DNA of 64,000 bases from LD21 sp963715785. Its GTDB lineage: Bacteria; Bacteroidota; Bacteroidia; Bacteroidales; VadinHA17. Where the stretch lies: positions 4,712,001 to 4,776,000 of the forward strand of contig OY970276.1 of the NCBI GenBank assembly GCA_963715785.1. Direction: 5' to 3'. Position 1 is the stretch's first letter. Every line of letters starts with the position of its first letter. Shown here in pieces: positions 27,907-37,019 of the stretch. The notes beneath the pieces are model-generated. The model saw nothing but the letters and a program-made list of their open reading frames with translations, made no database searches and was not told the DNA's origin. A program made the translations under genes and the position numbers.

Positions 27907-28230
27907 TTATTCGTCGGCTGAAGGATCTTTCAGCAGTGCGTTTTTGTCAACCTTAAGCCTGACATCGCCGCCAACATCAATTGTTACAGAATTATCCTTC
28001 ACTTCATAAATTTTCCCGTAAATTCCTCCTGTGGTTATGATCTTATCGCCTTTTTTCAGGGAGGTTCTGTAGCTTGTCATCTCCTTCTGCTTTTTCATTT
28101 GTGGCCTGATCATGAAAAAGTAAAAAACAACAAAAACAAGAATCAAAGGAAGAAAAGTTACAAGAGGATTAGTCTGTCCGCCAGCACCGGTAGGCTGACC
28201 CATAAGATACAAATAAGCAAAATTGGTCAT
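27907..28230 (-). CDS. yajC: Preprotein translocase subunit YajC
   Basis: 107 aa. One hydrophobic segment (about residues 22-40, NPLVTFLPLILVFVVFYFFMIRP) followed by RPQMKKQKEM and a cytoplasmic domain with LKKGDKIITTGGIYGKI, the YajC hallmark. It associates with SecDF in the inner membrane. Located 25 bp downstream of the DUF1573 lipoprotein gene. Confidence 0.95.
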   Translation of the reverse strand: MTNFAYLYLMGQPTGAGGQTNPLVTFLPLILVFVVFYFFMIRPQMKKQKEMTSYRTSLKKGDKIITTGGIYGKIYEVKDNSVTIDVGGDVRLKVDKNALLKDPSADE

Positions 28231-28255
28231 CTTTTCAATTATTAATTATTAATTA

Positions 28256-28690
28256 TTATTTATCAGTGGTTACCACATCTGCAGTAATTTTCAATAATAT
28301 GACTGGTGTTTTCGCATTAGACCTGACAGTGATTGTCTTTGTCTGCATTCCGCTTCGTCCCGAGGTATCAAAAACAACTTCAAGATTTCCCTCAGCACCT
28401 GGGGCAATTGGTTTTTTATCATATTTTGGAACCGTGCATCCGCAAGTTGTTTCGGCAGAATTCAGAATAAGATCTGCGGTCCCTTTGTTTTCAAATGTGA
28501 ATACATAGCTGATTTTCCCGCCTTCAGCCACTTTTCCGAAATCGTGCTCATATTCCTTGAATAGTATCTCACTTTTACCGGTACCGGTTGTCAGTGAGGC
28601 GGAATCTGCTGATTTTTTCCCTGTTCCTGTGCCACAGCCAGTTGCAAAGGCAGCTGCAAGTATCAAAGATATTATGAATAACTTCCTCAT
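28256..28690 (-). CDS. DUF1573 lipoprotein
   Basis: 144 aa from the ATG at 28690; an in-frame ATG 29 codons upstream would extend into nusB and lacks a signal sequence at its front. The chosen start gives a lipoprotein signal ending AAAFATGC. The mature part carries the DUF1573 Ig-like pattern (YEHDFGKVAEGGKISYVFTFENKG, TCGCTVPKYDKKPIAPGAEG). Such proteins are abundant in Bacteroidota with no established function. Lies between nusB and yajC. Confidence 0.88.
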   Translation of the reverse strand: MRKLFIISLILAAAFATGCGTGTGKKSADSASLTTGTGKSEILFKEYEHDFGKVAEGGKISYVFTFENKGTADLILNSAETTCGCTVPKYDKKPIAPGAEGNLEVVFDTSGRSGMQTKTITVRSNAKTPVILLKITADVVTTDK

Positions 28691-28712
28691 TACATTAATG
28701 TGAATTAATTCC

Positions 28713-29678
28713 TTAGCTTTCTTCAGAGAATTCTTCACCGACAAGACCTCGTCCGAATTTGTTAAATAAACCTTCATCGCGGATCTCCTTTACAATATTG
28801 TCAAGAATTCCGTTGACAAAGGTACTGCTTTTTGAAGTACAATAGTATTTGGCGATCTCAATGTATTCATTCAATGTAACTTTTACCGGTATCTCCGGAA
28901 ATTCCAGGATCTCGGTTATTGCCAGCTGCATAACCAGGATGTCCATAAGAGCGATTCTTTCAACTTCCCAGTTAGTGGTGTTTTTATCAATAAGCTCAGA
29001 ACATTTCACCGAATGCAGAATTGCTTTTCTGAATAATATCTTAACAAATTCTTCATCCTCAACATTCTTAAATAACGGCATAAGCTCTGCATTTTCGCCT
29101 GAATCCGTCTTAAATTTTTTCAGAGTCTTCTCAACCATCGATGATATATACTCCATGTCATCATTCCAGTAAATACTCTGTTCCTCGAGATTTGACTGAA
29201 GGTCATCAGAATTTGAGAACAGCTCGGTGACGAGCCTCGTAATAAACTTTTTATCAGACAGATAATTATTTGATTCTGCCTTCATATATTCTTCGTATAC
29301 TTCCCATACAATCATTTTATTGTACAGCAGGCGCGGGATGTGCGAATTGTTTACCCAGGAAAGCTTTTTGGAGGCAATATATTTATTCAAGCCAATATTT
29401 TTCCTTAGCTGAGCAATAACCTGATTATCAACGAATCTCTTTTTCGGATTCAGATCTTCATGAGAAGGCATTCTTTTCTGAAGTGCAAGATCTATTTTTT
29501 CTCCTGCAATATCTGCGATTTCAAGAACCAGCAGCAACAGATAGTGATAAAGATCGTAACTCTTACCAATGCTGAACATTAATTCTGTCTCTGCCTGTGC
29601 AAGATTGCCATCTTCCCTTCGGTTAAAAGCATAAAGAGCCATCAGGGCTTTTACACGTAATAATCTTCTGCTTATCAT
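28713..29678 (-). CDS. nusB: Transcription antitermination factor NusB (long Bacteroidota form)
   Basis: 321 aa, more than twice the Escherichia coli length, as is usual in Bacteroidota, where extra helices precede the core. The N-terminus MISRRLLRVKALMALYAF and the C-terminal core (ELIDKNTTNWEVERIALMDILVMQLAITEILEFPEIPVKVTLNEYIEIAKYY, then STFVNGILD) are diagnostic. It binds boxA RNA with NusE for rRNA antitermination. First gene of the block running to the DnaJ-type gene. Confidence 0.95.
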   Translation of the reverse strand: MISRRLLRVKALMALYAFNRREDGNLAQAETELMFSIGKSYDLYHYLLLLVLEIADIAGEKIDLALQKRMPSHEDLNPKKRFVDNQVIAQLRKNIGLNKYIASKKLSWVNNSHIPRLLYNKMIVWEVYEEYMKAESNNYLSDKKFITRLVTELFSNSDDLQSNLEEQSIYWNDDMEYISSMVEKTLKKFKTDSGENAELMPLFKNVEDEEFVKILFRKAILHSVKCSELIDKNTTNWEVERIALMDILVMQLAITEILEFPEIPVKVTLNEYIEIAKYYCTSKSSTFVNGILDNIVKEIRDEGLFNKFGRGLVGEEFSEES

Positions 29679-29771
29679 CTATAAAGAACCTCAAATTTCC
29701 GGAGCAAAAATACTCTTTTTCCCTTAGCCTCAAAACATCTGGCCAAAATTAAGAACAAATAAACTGCCTGT

Positions 29772-29801
29772 TTTGATTTGATAAAATAATTGTTACATTT
29801 G
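29772..29801 (+). promoter_or_regulatory. Bacteroidota-type promoter of the PUR-domain gene
   Basis: TTTG at 29772-29775, an 18-bp spacer, and TACATTTG at 29794-29801 fit the TTTG-N18/19-TAnnTTTG consensus exactly. Transcription should begin near 29808, giving a leader of about 34 nt before the ATG at 29842. Confidence 0.75.
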
Positions 29802-29841
29802 ACAATATAAAACAAAACCCTAATAATTAACTGACTTAGAA

Positions 29842-30240
29842 ATGGAAGAAGAAGCCGGAATACAGGAAGTCATTAACGGGCATGAGGAAAAAATAATAAA
29901 AGAAGAAATCTTCACCAAGGTGGTGCGTGCCGGAAAGAGAACTTACTTTTTTGATGTGAAAGCTACAAGGAAGGATGATTATTATCTGACCATTACTGAA
30001 AGCAAGAAACGTTTAGGCAAAGAAGGAAAGGTATTTTATGAAAAACATAAGATCTTCTTGTATAAAGAGGATTTTGATAAGTTCTCGGAAGGCTTAAAAG
30101 ATGCTGTTACCTATATCGGTAATGACAGGCATGAAGCAAAATCAACCGAAATTGAATCCCTGGAGGAAAGAGTTGAAGAAAGCACTCTGACACCTGAAGA
30201 ATTCACCAACGTGGATTTTGACGATCTGGGCAAGAAGTGA
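29842..30240 (+). CDS. PUR-type nucleic-acid-binding protein (DUF3276)
   Basis: 132 aa. Residues about 20-95 carry the DUF3276/PUR pattern (IFTKVVRAGKRTYFFDVKATRKDDYYLTITESKKR, KHKIFLYKEDFDKFSEGL), known in Bacteroidota and spirochaetes to bind single-stranded DNA or RNA. The remainder is acidic. A strong promoter precedes it, suggesting high expression. The DUF456 gene follows after 14 bp. Confidence 0.88.
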   Translation: MEEEAGIQEVINGHEEKIIKEEIFTKVVRAGKRTYFFDVKATRKDDYYLTITESKKRLGKEGKVFYEKHKIFLYKEDFDKFSEGLKDAVTYIGNDRHEAKSTEIESLEERVEESTLTPEEFTNVDFDDLGKK

Positions 30241-30254
30241 AAAGGCTTATTTAG

Positions 30255-30734
30255 ATGTCTGATTATATACTCCTTATTCTGGGGATCATATTTATGATCA
30301 TTGGGATAGTGATGTGTCTGGTACCAATATTACCGGGGCCTCCTCTAAGTTTCATCGGAATATTTCTTCTTCATTTAACCAGATTCGGTCATTTTTCCGC
30401 TCCTACATTAATAATTTTTGGTGCTATAGCCATTGTTGTAACGGTTCTGGATTATATTGTTCCCATCTGGGGAACAAGACGGTTCGGCGGTTCTAAATAT
30501 GGCACAAGAGGAGCCACCGTGGGATTAATTGTAGGTTTTTTCCTTGGCCCGCTCGGCATAATACTAGGACCATTAATCGGGGCATTCGTAGGTGAAATGA
30601 TTTTTAAGGATGATATGAGCTATGCATTCAAGGCCGGTTTTGGAAGTCTGCTGGGATTTCTGACGGGAGTTGGACTAAAGCTTGCAGCTTCATTCGTTAT
30701 GACGTTTTATTTCGTCAAAGAGCTGATTAAATAA
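30255..30734 (+). CDS. DUF456 membrane protein
   Basis: 159 aa with four hydrophobic segments and glycine-rich linkers. It contains the repeated motif typical of DUF456 (GIVMCLVPILPGPPLSFIG; GFFLGPLGIILGPLIGAFVGE). Function unknown. Co-transcribed with the PUR-domain gene (14-bp gap); it converges on the ornithine carbamoyltransferase gene. Confidence 0.85.
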   Translation: MSDYILLILGIIFMIIGIVMCLVPILPGPPLSFIGIFLLHLTRFGHFSAPTLIIFGAIAIVVTVLDYIVPIWGTRRFGGSKYGTRGATVGLIVGFFLGPLGIILGPLIGAFVGEMIFKDDMSYAFKAGFGSLLGFLTGVGLKLAASFVMTFYFVKELIK

Positions 30735-30769
30735 AAACTTACTCATAATTATACTTACCCCGTCCAAAA

Positions 30770-31771
30770 CTATTTTCCCATTGTAGCCACCATCACGGCT
30801 TTTATGGTATGCAGCCTGTTTTCGGCCTCATCGAAAACAATTGAATGCTTTGATTCGAAAACATCCTCTGTAACTTCCATCCCATCAAGACCAAATCTCT
30901 GAAAGATATCCTCACCTACCCTGGTTTCCCTGTTATGAAAGGCAGGAAGGCAATGCAAAAATTTCACAGAAGGGTTTCCTGTCATCTCAACAGCTTTCAT
31001 ATTCACCTGGAATGGCCTTAGTAAACCGATTCTCTCCTGCCACACTGAATCAGGTTCTCCCATTGAAACCCATACATCAGTATATAGAAAATCAGCATCT
31101 TTGACAGCCTCTCCTACATTCTCGCTAAGCATGATCCTGGCACCGGTTTCCTTCGAAATAGAACGGCATTTTTCAACCAGGTCTGCCGATGGCTGGTAAG
31201 CTTTTGGAGCTGCTATCCTGAAGTCAATTCCCATTTTGGCCGCTCCTACCATAAGGGAATTACCCATATTATAGCGTGCATCACCCAGGTAACAAAAAAC
31301 CATTTTATTAAGCGGCTTATCCGAATGTTCTCTCATAGTGAGGAAATCGGCAAGTATCTGTGTGGGATGAAATTCATTTGTCAATCCGTTCCATACTGGT
31401 ACTCCTGCATATTTTGCAAGCTCTTCAACGATGGCCTGACCATAACCCCGGTATTCAATTCCATCATACATTCCTCCGAGAACCCTGGCAGTATCTTTCA
31501 TTGACTCCTTCTGTCCAATCTGTGAACCTGTCGGGCCAAGATATGTAACATGCGCCCCCTGATCGTACGCTGCAACTTCGAAAGCACATCGGGTCCGGGT
31601 GGAAGCTTTTTCAAAGATCAATGCAATGTTCTTGCCTTTCAGATGTTGTTTCTCAGTGCCATTACGTTTTGCTTTCTTCAGATCTGCAGCCAGATCAAGA
31701 AGGTATGCAATTTCTGCAGGAGTAAAATCAAGCAGCTTGAGAAAAGGACGGTTTTTCAGGTTGATAGACAT
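30770..31771 (-). CDS. Ornithine carbamoyltransferase (probably catabolic)
   Basis: 333 aa. The carbamoyl-phosphate site STRTRCAFEVA, then GSQIGQKESMKDTARVL, the ornithine-side FHPTQILAD and the late motif FLHCLPAF are all intact. Direction is suggested by the next gene on the same strand, carbamate kinase, which makes ATP from carbamoyl phosphate; together they would run citrulline to ornithine with ATP gain. No arginine deiminase is in the window. A 138-bp repeat-rich gap separates it from the kinase gene. Confidence 0.9.
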   Translation of the reverse strand: MSINLKNRPFLKLLDFTPAEIAYLLDLAADLKKAKRNGTEKQHLKGKNIALIFEKASTRTRCAFEVAAYDQGAHVTYLGPTGSQIGQKESMKDTARVLGGMYDGIEYRGYGQAIVEELAKYAGVPVWNGLTNEFHPTQILADFLTMREHSDKPLNKMVFCYLGDARYNMGNSLMVGAAKMGIDFRIAAPKAYQPSADLVEKCRSISKETGARIMLSENVGEAVKDADFLYTDVWVSMGEPDSVWQERIGLLRPFQVNMKAVEMTGNPSVKFLHCLPAFHNRETRVGEDIFQRFGLDGMEVTEDVFESKHSIVFDEAENRLHTIKAVMVATMGK

Positions 31772-31776
31772 GATTT

Positions 31777-31860
31777 TTAAAGTTGAAGGGTTGAAAAGTT
31801 TAAAAGTTGAATGGTTTAAAAGTTGAATGGTTGAATGGTTTAAAAAGTTGAAAAGTTGTT
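31777..31860. repeat. Degenerate direct repeats of an AGTTGAATGGTTTAAA-like unit
   Basis: About five imperfect copies of a 10-17-bp unit built from AGTTGAA, GGTT and TTTAAA fill the gap between the two carbamoyl-phosphate genes. This looks like slippage-prone intergenic DNA; no promoter or hairpin is obvious in it. Confidence 0.7.
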
Positions 31861-31909
31861 GTGCAAAAATAAAAAAAAATCAGGTTGACGGGCATCTTTC
31901 ATCCGGAAG

Positions 31910-32878
31910 CTATCTTCGGTCATCTTCATATTCCATTGTAATTTTAGAGCCATATTTTTTGTCAGCCAGCTTAAAAGCTTCAGTGATGACGCTTTTTTTC
32001 CCGCCGTTCCTGATAAAGCTCAGGCATGCCTCAATTTTTGGTGCCATACTTCCTTTGGTGAACTGGCCCTCATTCAGGTATCTTAAGGTATCAGCATAGT
32101 TTAAGAATTCCTTTATCTGCTGATCAGGCTTTTTATAATTGATATATATATACGGCACATCGGTAAGAATATAGAACTCATCAGCGCATATTTCAGTTGC
32201 CAGAAGAGAAGAAGCCAGATCTTTGTCGATAACGGCTTCAGCCGGCCTGACATTTTTATTTTCATCAATATACACCGGCACTCCGCCTCCCCCGGCTGCA
32301 ATAACAATATTCCCTTTCCTTGCCAGGTCGCTGATAATAGACTCATTGATCACTCCGGCCGGAACCGGCGACGGTACGACTCTCCTGAAGCCTCCCTGTG
32401 TTTTTACTTCTTCTTTAAAGATCCATCCTTTTTTTGCAGCAAGATCGTCAGCCTCTTCCCTTGAATAGATTTTACCCACCCTCTTTTGCGGGTCTTTAAA
32501 TGCAGGATCGTTTATGTCGACCAGTACCTGCGTAACAATACAGATCACATTCCGGGTCAGGCCGTGCTTGTTAAGAACATTTCTGAACATTCTTTCGATC
32601 ATGTAACCAATTCCGCCCTGTGAATCTGCGACACAAATGTCAACCGGCATCTGGGCAATGCCATATAATTGTTCTCCGGCATCATTCCTCATGAGGATGT
32701 TCCCAACCTGTGGGCCGTTTCCATGCGTGATCACCAGGTCATATCCCTCATTTATTAAAAAGATCAGGTTTTCAAGAGTTTCCGTTGTATTCTGCTCCTG
32801 CTCGTCAATAGTGCCAATCTGATCTCCTCTTAGAAGGGCATTGCCTCCGAGGGCAACAACTGCAAGTTTTTTCGCCAT
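31910..32878 (-). CDS. arcC: Carbamate kinase
   Basis: 322 aa from the ATG at 32878, which directly precedes the family N-terminus AKKLAVVALGGNALL; an upstream extension of 16 codons is not conserved in type. Further motifs are VITHGNGPQVGN, VADSQGGIGYM, RRVVPSPVP, IAAGGGGVPV and FTKGSMAPK. It transfers phosphate from carbamoyl phosphate to ADP. Located upstream of the ornithine carbamoyltransferase gene on the same strand; likely functional partners in citrulline fermentation. Confidence 0.94.
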   Translation of the reverse strand: MAKKLAVVALGGNALLRGDQIGTIDEQEQNTTETLENLIFLINEGYDLVITHGNGPQVGNILMRNDAGEQLYGIAQMPVDICVADSQGGIGYMIERMFRNVLNKHGLTRNVICIVTQVLVDINDPAFKDPQKRVGKIYSREEADDLAAKKGWIFKEEVKTQGGFRRVVPSPVPAGVINESIISDLARKGNIVIAAGGGGVPVYIDENKNVRPAEAVIDKDLASSLLATEICADEFYILTDVPYIYINYKKPDQQIKEFLNYADTLRYLNEGQFTKGSMAPKIEACLSFIRNGGKKSVITEAFKLADKKYGSKITMEYEDDRR

Positions 32879-33074
32879 AGGCTTTTTTATAATAAACCGA
32901 AAGACCACAAAAGTATCAAAATTCAAAGAATTATTTATGAGAATATTAAGAAATGAGAATCCTGGAATTTGTGTTTTAAAGCAGAAACACCTGATTAACC
33001 TTATAAATGTCAGAAGTAATAAATGAAATTAAAAAAAAATACTACATTTACGAAATTCAAAATCTACAAAATAA

Positions 33075-33761
33075 GTGAGATTCAGCTATGTAATGTTCAT
33101 TGCGGTAATCTTTGCAATGACTGGTTTCTCCTGTAAAGAACACGGAGGCAGATATTTAAAGCAGGGGGAAATACATTATAACATAGATTACATAGGGGAT
33201 TTCGGACCAGTGCCCAAAGAGGTCATGCCAAAAAATCTGATCGTCTCATTTAAAAACAACAAAATCCTGTTCGAGATGATATCCACATTCGGAAACTCAG
33301 GTATACTGAACCTTGCAAATCCTGATGAGGGAATCCTTGATACTTACTTCAGCCTTTTTACCCTGAAATATTTTTATCCTCTTCAACCGGGAGAACAGTT
33401 TCCGGGCCTGGAAGCAATGAATGGGATAAAGATCAGGAAAACCGATAAGAGGTCAGTAATCTGCGGATATAACTGTAAAAATGCAGAGATTACCCTTCCT
33501 GCTACCGGGGATAAAGTATTTGAGATCTGGTATACAAATGAAATAGACATAAAAAATCCGAATACTGCGACTCCATATAGTGAAATTGATGGTGTCCTGA
33601 TGAGTTTTTTCTTTTTCCTGGGACCTGCAGAGCTCCATTTCGAGGCAGAAACAGTATACAAAAAGGAAATTCCTGACCGCACCTTCGAAAGAAGAGAGAA
33701 ATTTACGCGGGTATCAAGGGCAGAGATCGATAATTTCATTAGCAAGATGATCAGCCTCTGA
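33075..33761 (+). CDS. Hypothetical lipoprotein
   Basis: 228 aa. A short signal peptide ends in the lipobox TGFSC (Cys at about residue 20), so an outer- or inner-membrane lipoprotein is expected. The mature part resembles DUF4412-like periplasmic proteins in outline (GEIHYNIDYIGDFGP, then beta strands, ICGYNCKNAEITLP, EIWYTNEI). The start used is GTG at 33075, which supplies the arginine of the signal peptide; the ATG at 33093 would leave only a hydrophobic start. Function not known. Confidence 0.7.
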   Translation: MRFSYVMFIAVIFAMTGFSCKEHGGRYLKQGEIHYNIDYIGDFGPVPKEVMPKNLIVSFKNNKILFEMISTFGNSGILNLANPDEGILDTYFSLFTLKYFYPLQPGEQFPGLEAMNGIKIRKTDKRSVICGYNCKNAEITLPATGDKVFEIWYTNEIDIKNPNTATPYSEIDGVLMSFFFFLGPAELHFEAETVYKKEIPDRTFERREKFTRVSRAEIDNFISKMISL

Positions 33762-33829
33762 CGTCAGGAGCAAAACCTGCAGGAAAAATCCTGTTGCAAA
33801 TCTTAAACCAAAACTTTACCCTGCTACTT

Positions 33830-33859
33830 TTTGAGTAAGTCGCAAAATTATTACCTTTG
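33830..33859 (+). promoter_or_regulatory. Bacteroidota-type promoter of ftsK
   Basis: TTTG at 33830-33833, an 18-bp spacer, and TACCTTTG at 33852-33859. The match to TTTG-N18/19-TAnnTTTG is complete; the leader to the ATG at 33908 would be about 42 nt. Confidence 0.75.
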
Positions 33860-33907
33860 GATTGCGTTTAGAAAACGCAGAATGATCAGAATAAACTTTC
33901 CAGCAAG

Positions 33908-36370
33908 ATGAGCAAAGAGAAGGAAGACGCTACTAAAAAGAGTCCTAAACCACCTAAAGGTCCGGAAAAGAAAGAGGCCTTTCTTACCGATGAGAGGATA
34001 AAGTTTGTAATTGGAATACTCATTACCGGCTTTGCTCTGTATCTTCTGATAGCCTGTGTTGCATACCTTGTCTGGTGGAAAACCGACGCGAGCATCCCCG
34101 ATTCAGCTATTGTATCCGGTCCCGATATTGCAGCGAAAAACTGGTCGGGAAAGAGCGGTCATTTCCTTGCAAAGATGATCATTGGATTCGGTTTTGGGTA
34201 CGGCGCATTTTTCATTCCACTTATCTTCGGAGCAATAGGGTTATATCTTCTTAAGTTCCCTAAGATCAAACCTTTCAGGCTTATTGTCAAATTTACTTTC
34301 GCTGCCATAATACTTTCACTGATACTGGCCTTTATTTTCGGAAAAGCAAACGGATACCTGATCAGTGGGCCGGGTGGCGCCCAGGGCTATTTCATTACCA
34401 GATGGGTAAACGCTTTTGCAGGTATGATAGGTACTGGTGTTATCCTGGCATTCATGACAATATCATACCTTGTCTTTGCCCTGAAGGTAAAACCTGAATC
34501 ATTCGGTATGAGGTTGCCGGGATTCCTGAAATACAGTAAAAAGCCGGTAGCTCCATCAACGGATCATGAACCAGTAGTTATGACAGATGATGGGCCAGTC
34601 TCAGATCTGAGTAAAAACAGAACCGTGGATGGGAAGCCACATGAAAATGACAAAGTTGAATTTGTAGTACGAACAACCAAACAATTCGCTGAAGAAGATG
34701 ATTCGGATCCGGATGAAGATATCCATGAAGCTCTTTCATCAGGTTCCATTATACGTGACTTTGACAACGACAAGCCAGGCATGCCTCATGCGGAAGAGGT
34801 TCCGATAAATATTACACGTCCGGAAGCGCTCGATACCCTGCCCGATCATGAAGTAGACAGAATAATGGGTGACTATGATCCACGCCTTGATCTGTCGCAC
34901 TATAAATTTCCTCCTGTTTCGATTCTTAAGGAACATAAATCAGAGAGCGCTTTTGACAATTCAGAGGTTTTTGAGAATAAGGAAAATATTATTAAGACTC
35001 TTGGCGATCATAAGATCAGCATAAAAAGTATTTCAGCAACCATCGGCCCAACAGTGACACTTTATGAGATTGTTCCTGAGCGTGGTGTGAGACTGGCCAG
35101 GATAAAATCTCTTGAAGACGATATAGCTTTGAATTTATCGGCTCTGGGCATAAGGATTATTGCACCTATACCGGGCAGGGGGACTGTCGGTATCGAAGTG
35201 CCAAATAAAAAGCCGGAGATGGTCTCAATGCGATCGCTTATTACTTCCAAGGCTTTTCAGGATACAAAATTCGATATAGCTCTTGCACTGGGAAGAACAA
35301 TCACAAATGAGCCATATATAGTCGATCTTACAAAAATGCCTCACCTGCTGGTTGCCGGAGCCACGGGTCAGGGAAAATCTGTTGGAATAAATGCCATAAT
35401 AACCTCAATCCTTTATAAAAAACATCCTGCAGAGGTTAAGTTTGTGCTGATCGATCCGAAAAGAGTGGAGCTTCCGCTTTACATGAAGATTGAAAGGCAC
35501 TTCCTCGCAAAGCTCCCTGATGAGGAAGATGCTATAATTACAGATACACAAAAAGTTATCAAGACTCTCAATTCGTTATGCATTGAGATGGATAACAGAC
35601 TAGAGCTCTTAAAAGCGGCCCAGTCACGTAACATCAAAGAGTATAATGAAAAGTTTATTTCCAGGAAGCTCAGCCCTGAAAAAGGTCATAAATACCTTCC
35701 GTATATAGTCCTGATCATTGACGAGTTTGCCGATCTAATTATGACAGCCGGAAGGGAAATAGAAGGACCGATAGGAAGGCTGGCTCAGCTTGCGCGGGCC
35801 ATTGGCATACATCTTATAATTTCCACTCAGAGACCATCTGCGAATATAATTACGGGTTTTATAAAAGCAAATTTCCCGACGAGAATCGCTTTCAGGGTCT
35901 TCTCATCGATCGACTCCCGCACAATTCTTGACGCCACTGGCGCTGACAGGCTGGTAGGACGTGGAGATATGCTGGTTTCTTCAGGCAATGAGCCTGTAAG
36001 GGTTCAGTGTGCCTTCATCGACACACCGGAAATTGAAGAGCTTACAGATTTCATAGGATCTCAGAAAGGATATTCTGATGCAATGCATCTTCCTGAATTT
36101 GTCGATGACAGCGATTCCGGTGCCCTTGAGGTCGATCTGAAAAAAAGAGATCCGATGTTCGATGAAGCTGCCAGGCTGGTTGTTCAGCATCAGCAGGGTT
36201 CTACATCACTTATACAGCGCAAGCTATCAATCGGATATAACCGGGCCGGAAGAATAATTGACCAGCTTGAAGCCGCAGGTATCGTCGGACCCTTTGAAGG
36301 CAGTAAGGCAAGAGATGTCCTGTGCAGTGATTTTATTGCTTTGGAACAGATTTTGAAGCGTTTGGAATAA
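33908..36370 (+). CDS. ftsK: DNA translocase FtsK/SpoIIIE
   Basis: 820 aa. The N-terminal third has four transmembrane segments (about 35-185) and a charged, acidic linker (about 210-300). The motor domain shows Walker A AGATGQGKS at about residues 483-491 and Walker B VLIIDEFADLIM. The C-terminal winged-helix gamma domain is present (SIGYNRAGRIIDQLEAAGIVGP), which reads polarity sequences on the chromosome. It pumps DNA at the division septum and activates dimer resolution. lolA follows after 10 bp. Confidence 0.96.
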   Translation: MSKEKEDATKKSPKPPKGPEKKEAFLTDERIKFVIGILITGFALYLLIACVAYLVWWKTDASIPDSAIVSGPDIAAKNWSGKSGHFLAKMIIGFGFGYGAFFIPLIFGAIGLYLLKFPKIKPFRLIVKFTFAAIILSLILAFIFGKANGYLISGPGGAQGYFITRWVNAFAGMIGTGVILAFMTISYLVFALKVKPESFGMRLPGFLKYSKKPVAPSTDHEPVVMTDDGPVSDLSKNRTVDGKPHENDKVEFVVRTTKQFAEEDDSDPDEDIHEALSSGSIIRDFDNDKPGMPHAEEVPINITRPEALDTLPDHEVDRIMGDYDPRLDLSHYKFPPVSILKEHKSESAFDNSEVFENKENIIKTLGDHKISIKSISATIGPTVTLYEIVPERGVRLARIKSLEDDIALNLSALGIRIIAPIPGRGTVGIEVPNKKPEMVSMRSLITSKAFQDTKFDIALALGRTITNEPYIVDLTKMPHLLVAGATGQGKSVGINAIITSILYKKHPAEVKFVLIDPKRVELPLYMKIERHFLAKLPDEEDAIITDTQKVIKTLNSLCIEMDNRLELLKAAQSRNIKEYNEKFISRKLSPEKGHKYLPYIVLIIDEFADLIMTAGREIEGPIGRLAQLARAIGIHLIISTQRPSANIITGFIKANFPTRIAFRVFSSIDSRTILDATGADRLVGRGDMLVSSGNEPVRVQCAFIDTPEIEELTDFIGSQKGYSDAMHLPEFVDDSDSGALEVDLKKRDPMFDEAARLVVQHQQGSTSLIQRKLSIGYNRAGRIIDQLEAAGIVGPFEGSKARDVLCSDFIALEQILKRLE

Positions 36371-36380
36371 AACTACAACG

Positions 36381-37019
36381 ATGAGATCCTTTACTATAAT
36401 TCTTTCCATCTTACTATCAGCTGTCTTACATGCTTCCGGTCAGACTGACAATGATGCCATTAAAATCCTTGACAGATTTGCAGAGAATGCCACGAAAGCG
36501 CCGTCGGTATCAATGAAATTCAAGCTGATAACCGTTAACCAGCCTGAGAATTCCAGTGATACGCTTGAAGGCTCCGTCATTCTCAATAAGGATAAATACA
36601 GGCTTGACCTGCCCGATAATATCGTGTGGTTCAATGGAGAAACATCATGGAGTTATCTGCCTGCGGAAAAAGAGGTGACAATTACCAGGCCTGACAAAAA
36701 AGACAATTCCTTTCAGAGCCGCCCTTCATTGATCTTCTCGATGTATAAAAAAGGCTATAAGAGCACGCTGATAGAAGAAAAATCTGATTCGTATATAATT
36801 GATCTTTATCCCGAAGATCTTAAAAATGACCTGATGAGGATAAGACTCACGATAGGGAAAACACAACTCAATCTAATCAGCCTGGAATACAAAAAGAAGG
36901 ATGGGATAATAAGCACTCTCTATGTCAGCAGATATGATCTGAAGCAAAAACCGGGGCCTTCCGAATTCGTTTTCCAACCATCTGATTATAAAGATGTTGA
37001 GGTTAATGATATGCGTTAA
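36381..37019 (+). CDS. lolA: LolA-like outer-membrane lipoprotein carrier
   Basis: 212 aa with a signal peptide of about 20 residues ending ASGQ. The mature protein has the LolA pattern (ILDRFAENATKAPSVSMKFKL, GSVILNKDKYRLDLPDNIVWFNGETSWSYLPAEKEVTI). It should ferry lipoproteins through the periplasm. Placement just behind ftsK is a common arrangement in Bacteroidota and proteobacteria. Its stop overlaps the convergent HD-domain gene by 4 bp. Confidence 0.86.
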   Translation: MRSFTIILSILLSAVLHASGQTDNDAIKILDRFAENATKAPSVSMKFKLITVNQPENSSDTLEGSVILNKDKYRLDLPDNIVWFNGETSWSYLPAEKEVTITRPDKKDNSFQSRPSLIFSMYKKGYKSTLIEEKSDSYIIDLYPEDLKNDLMRIRLTIGKTQLNLISLEYKKKDGIISTLYVSRYDLKQKPGPSEFVFQPSDYKDVEVNDMR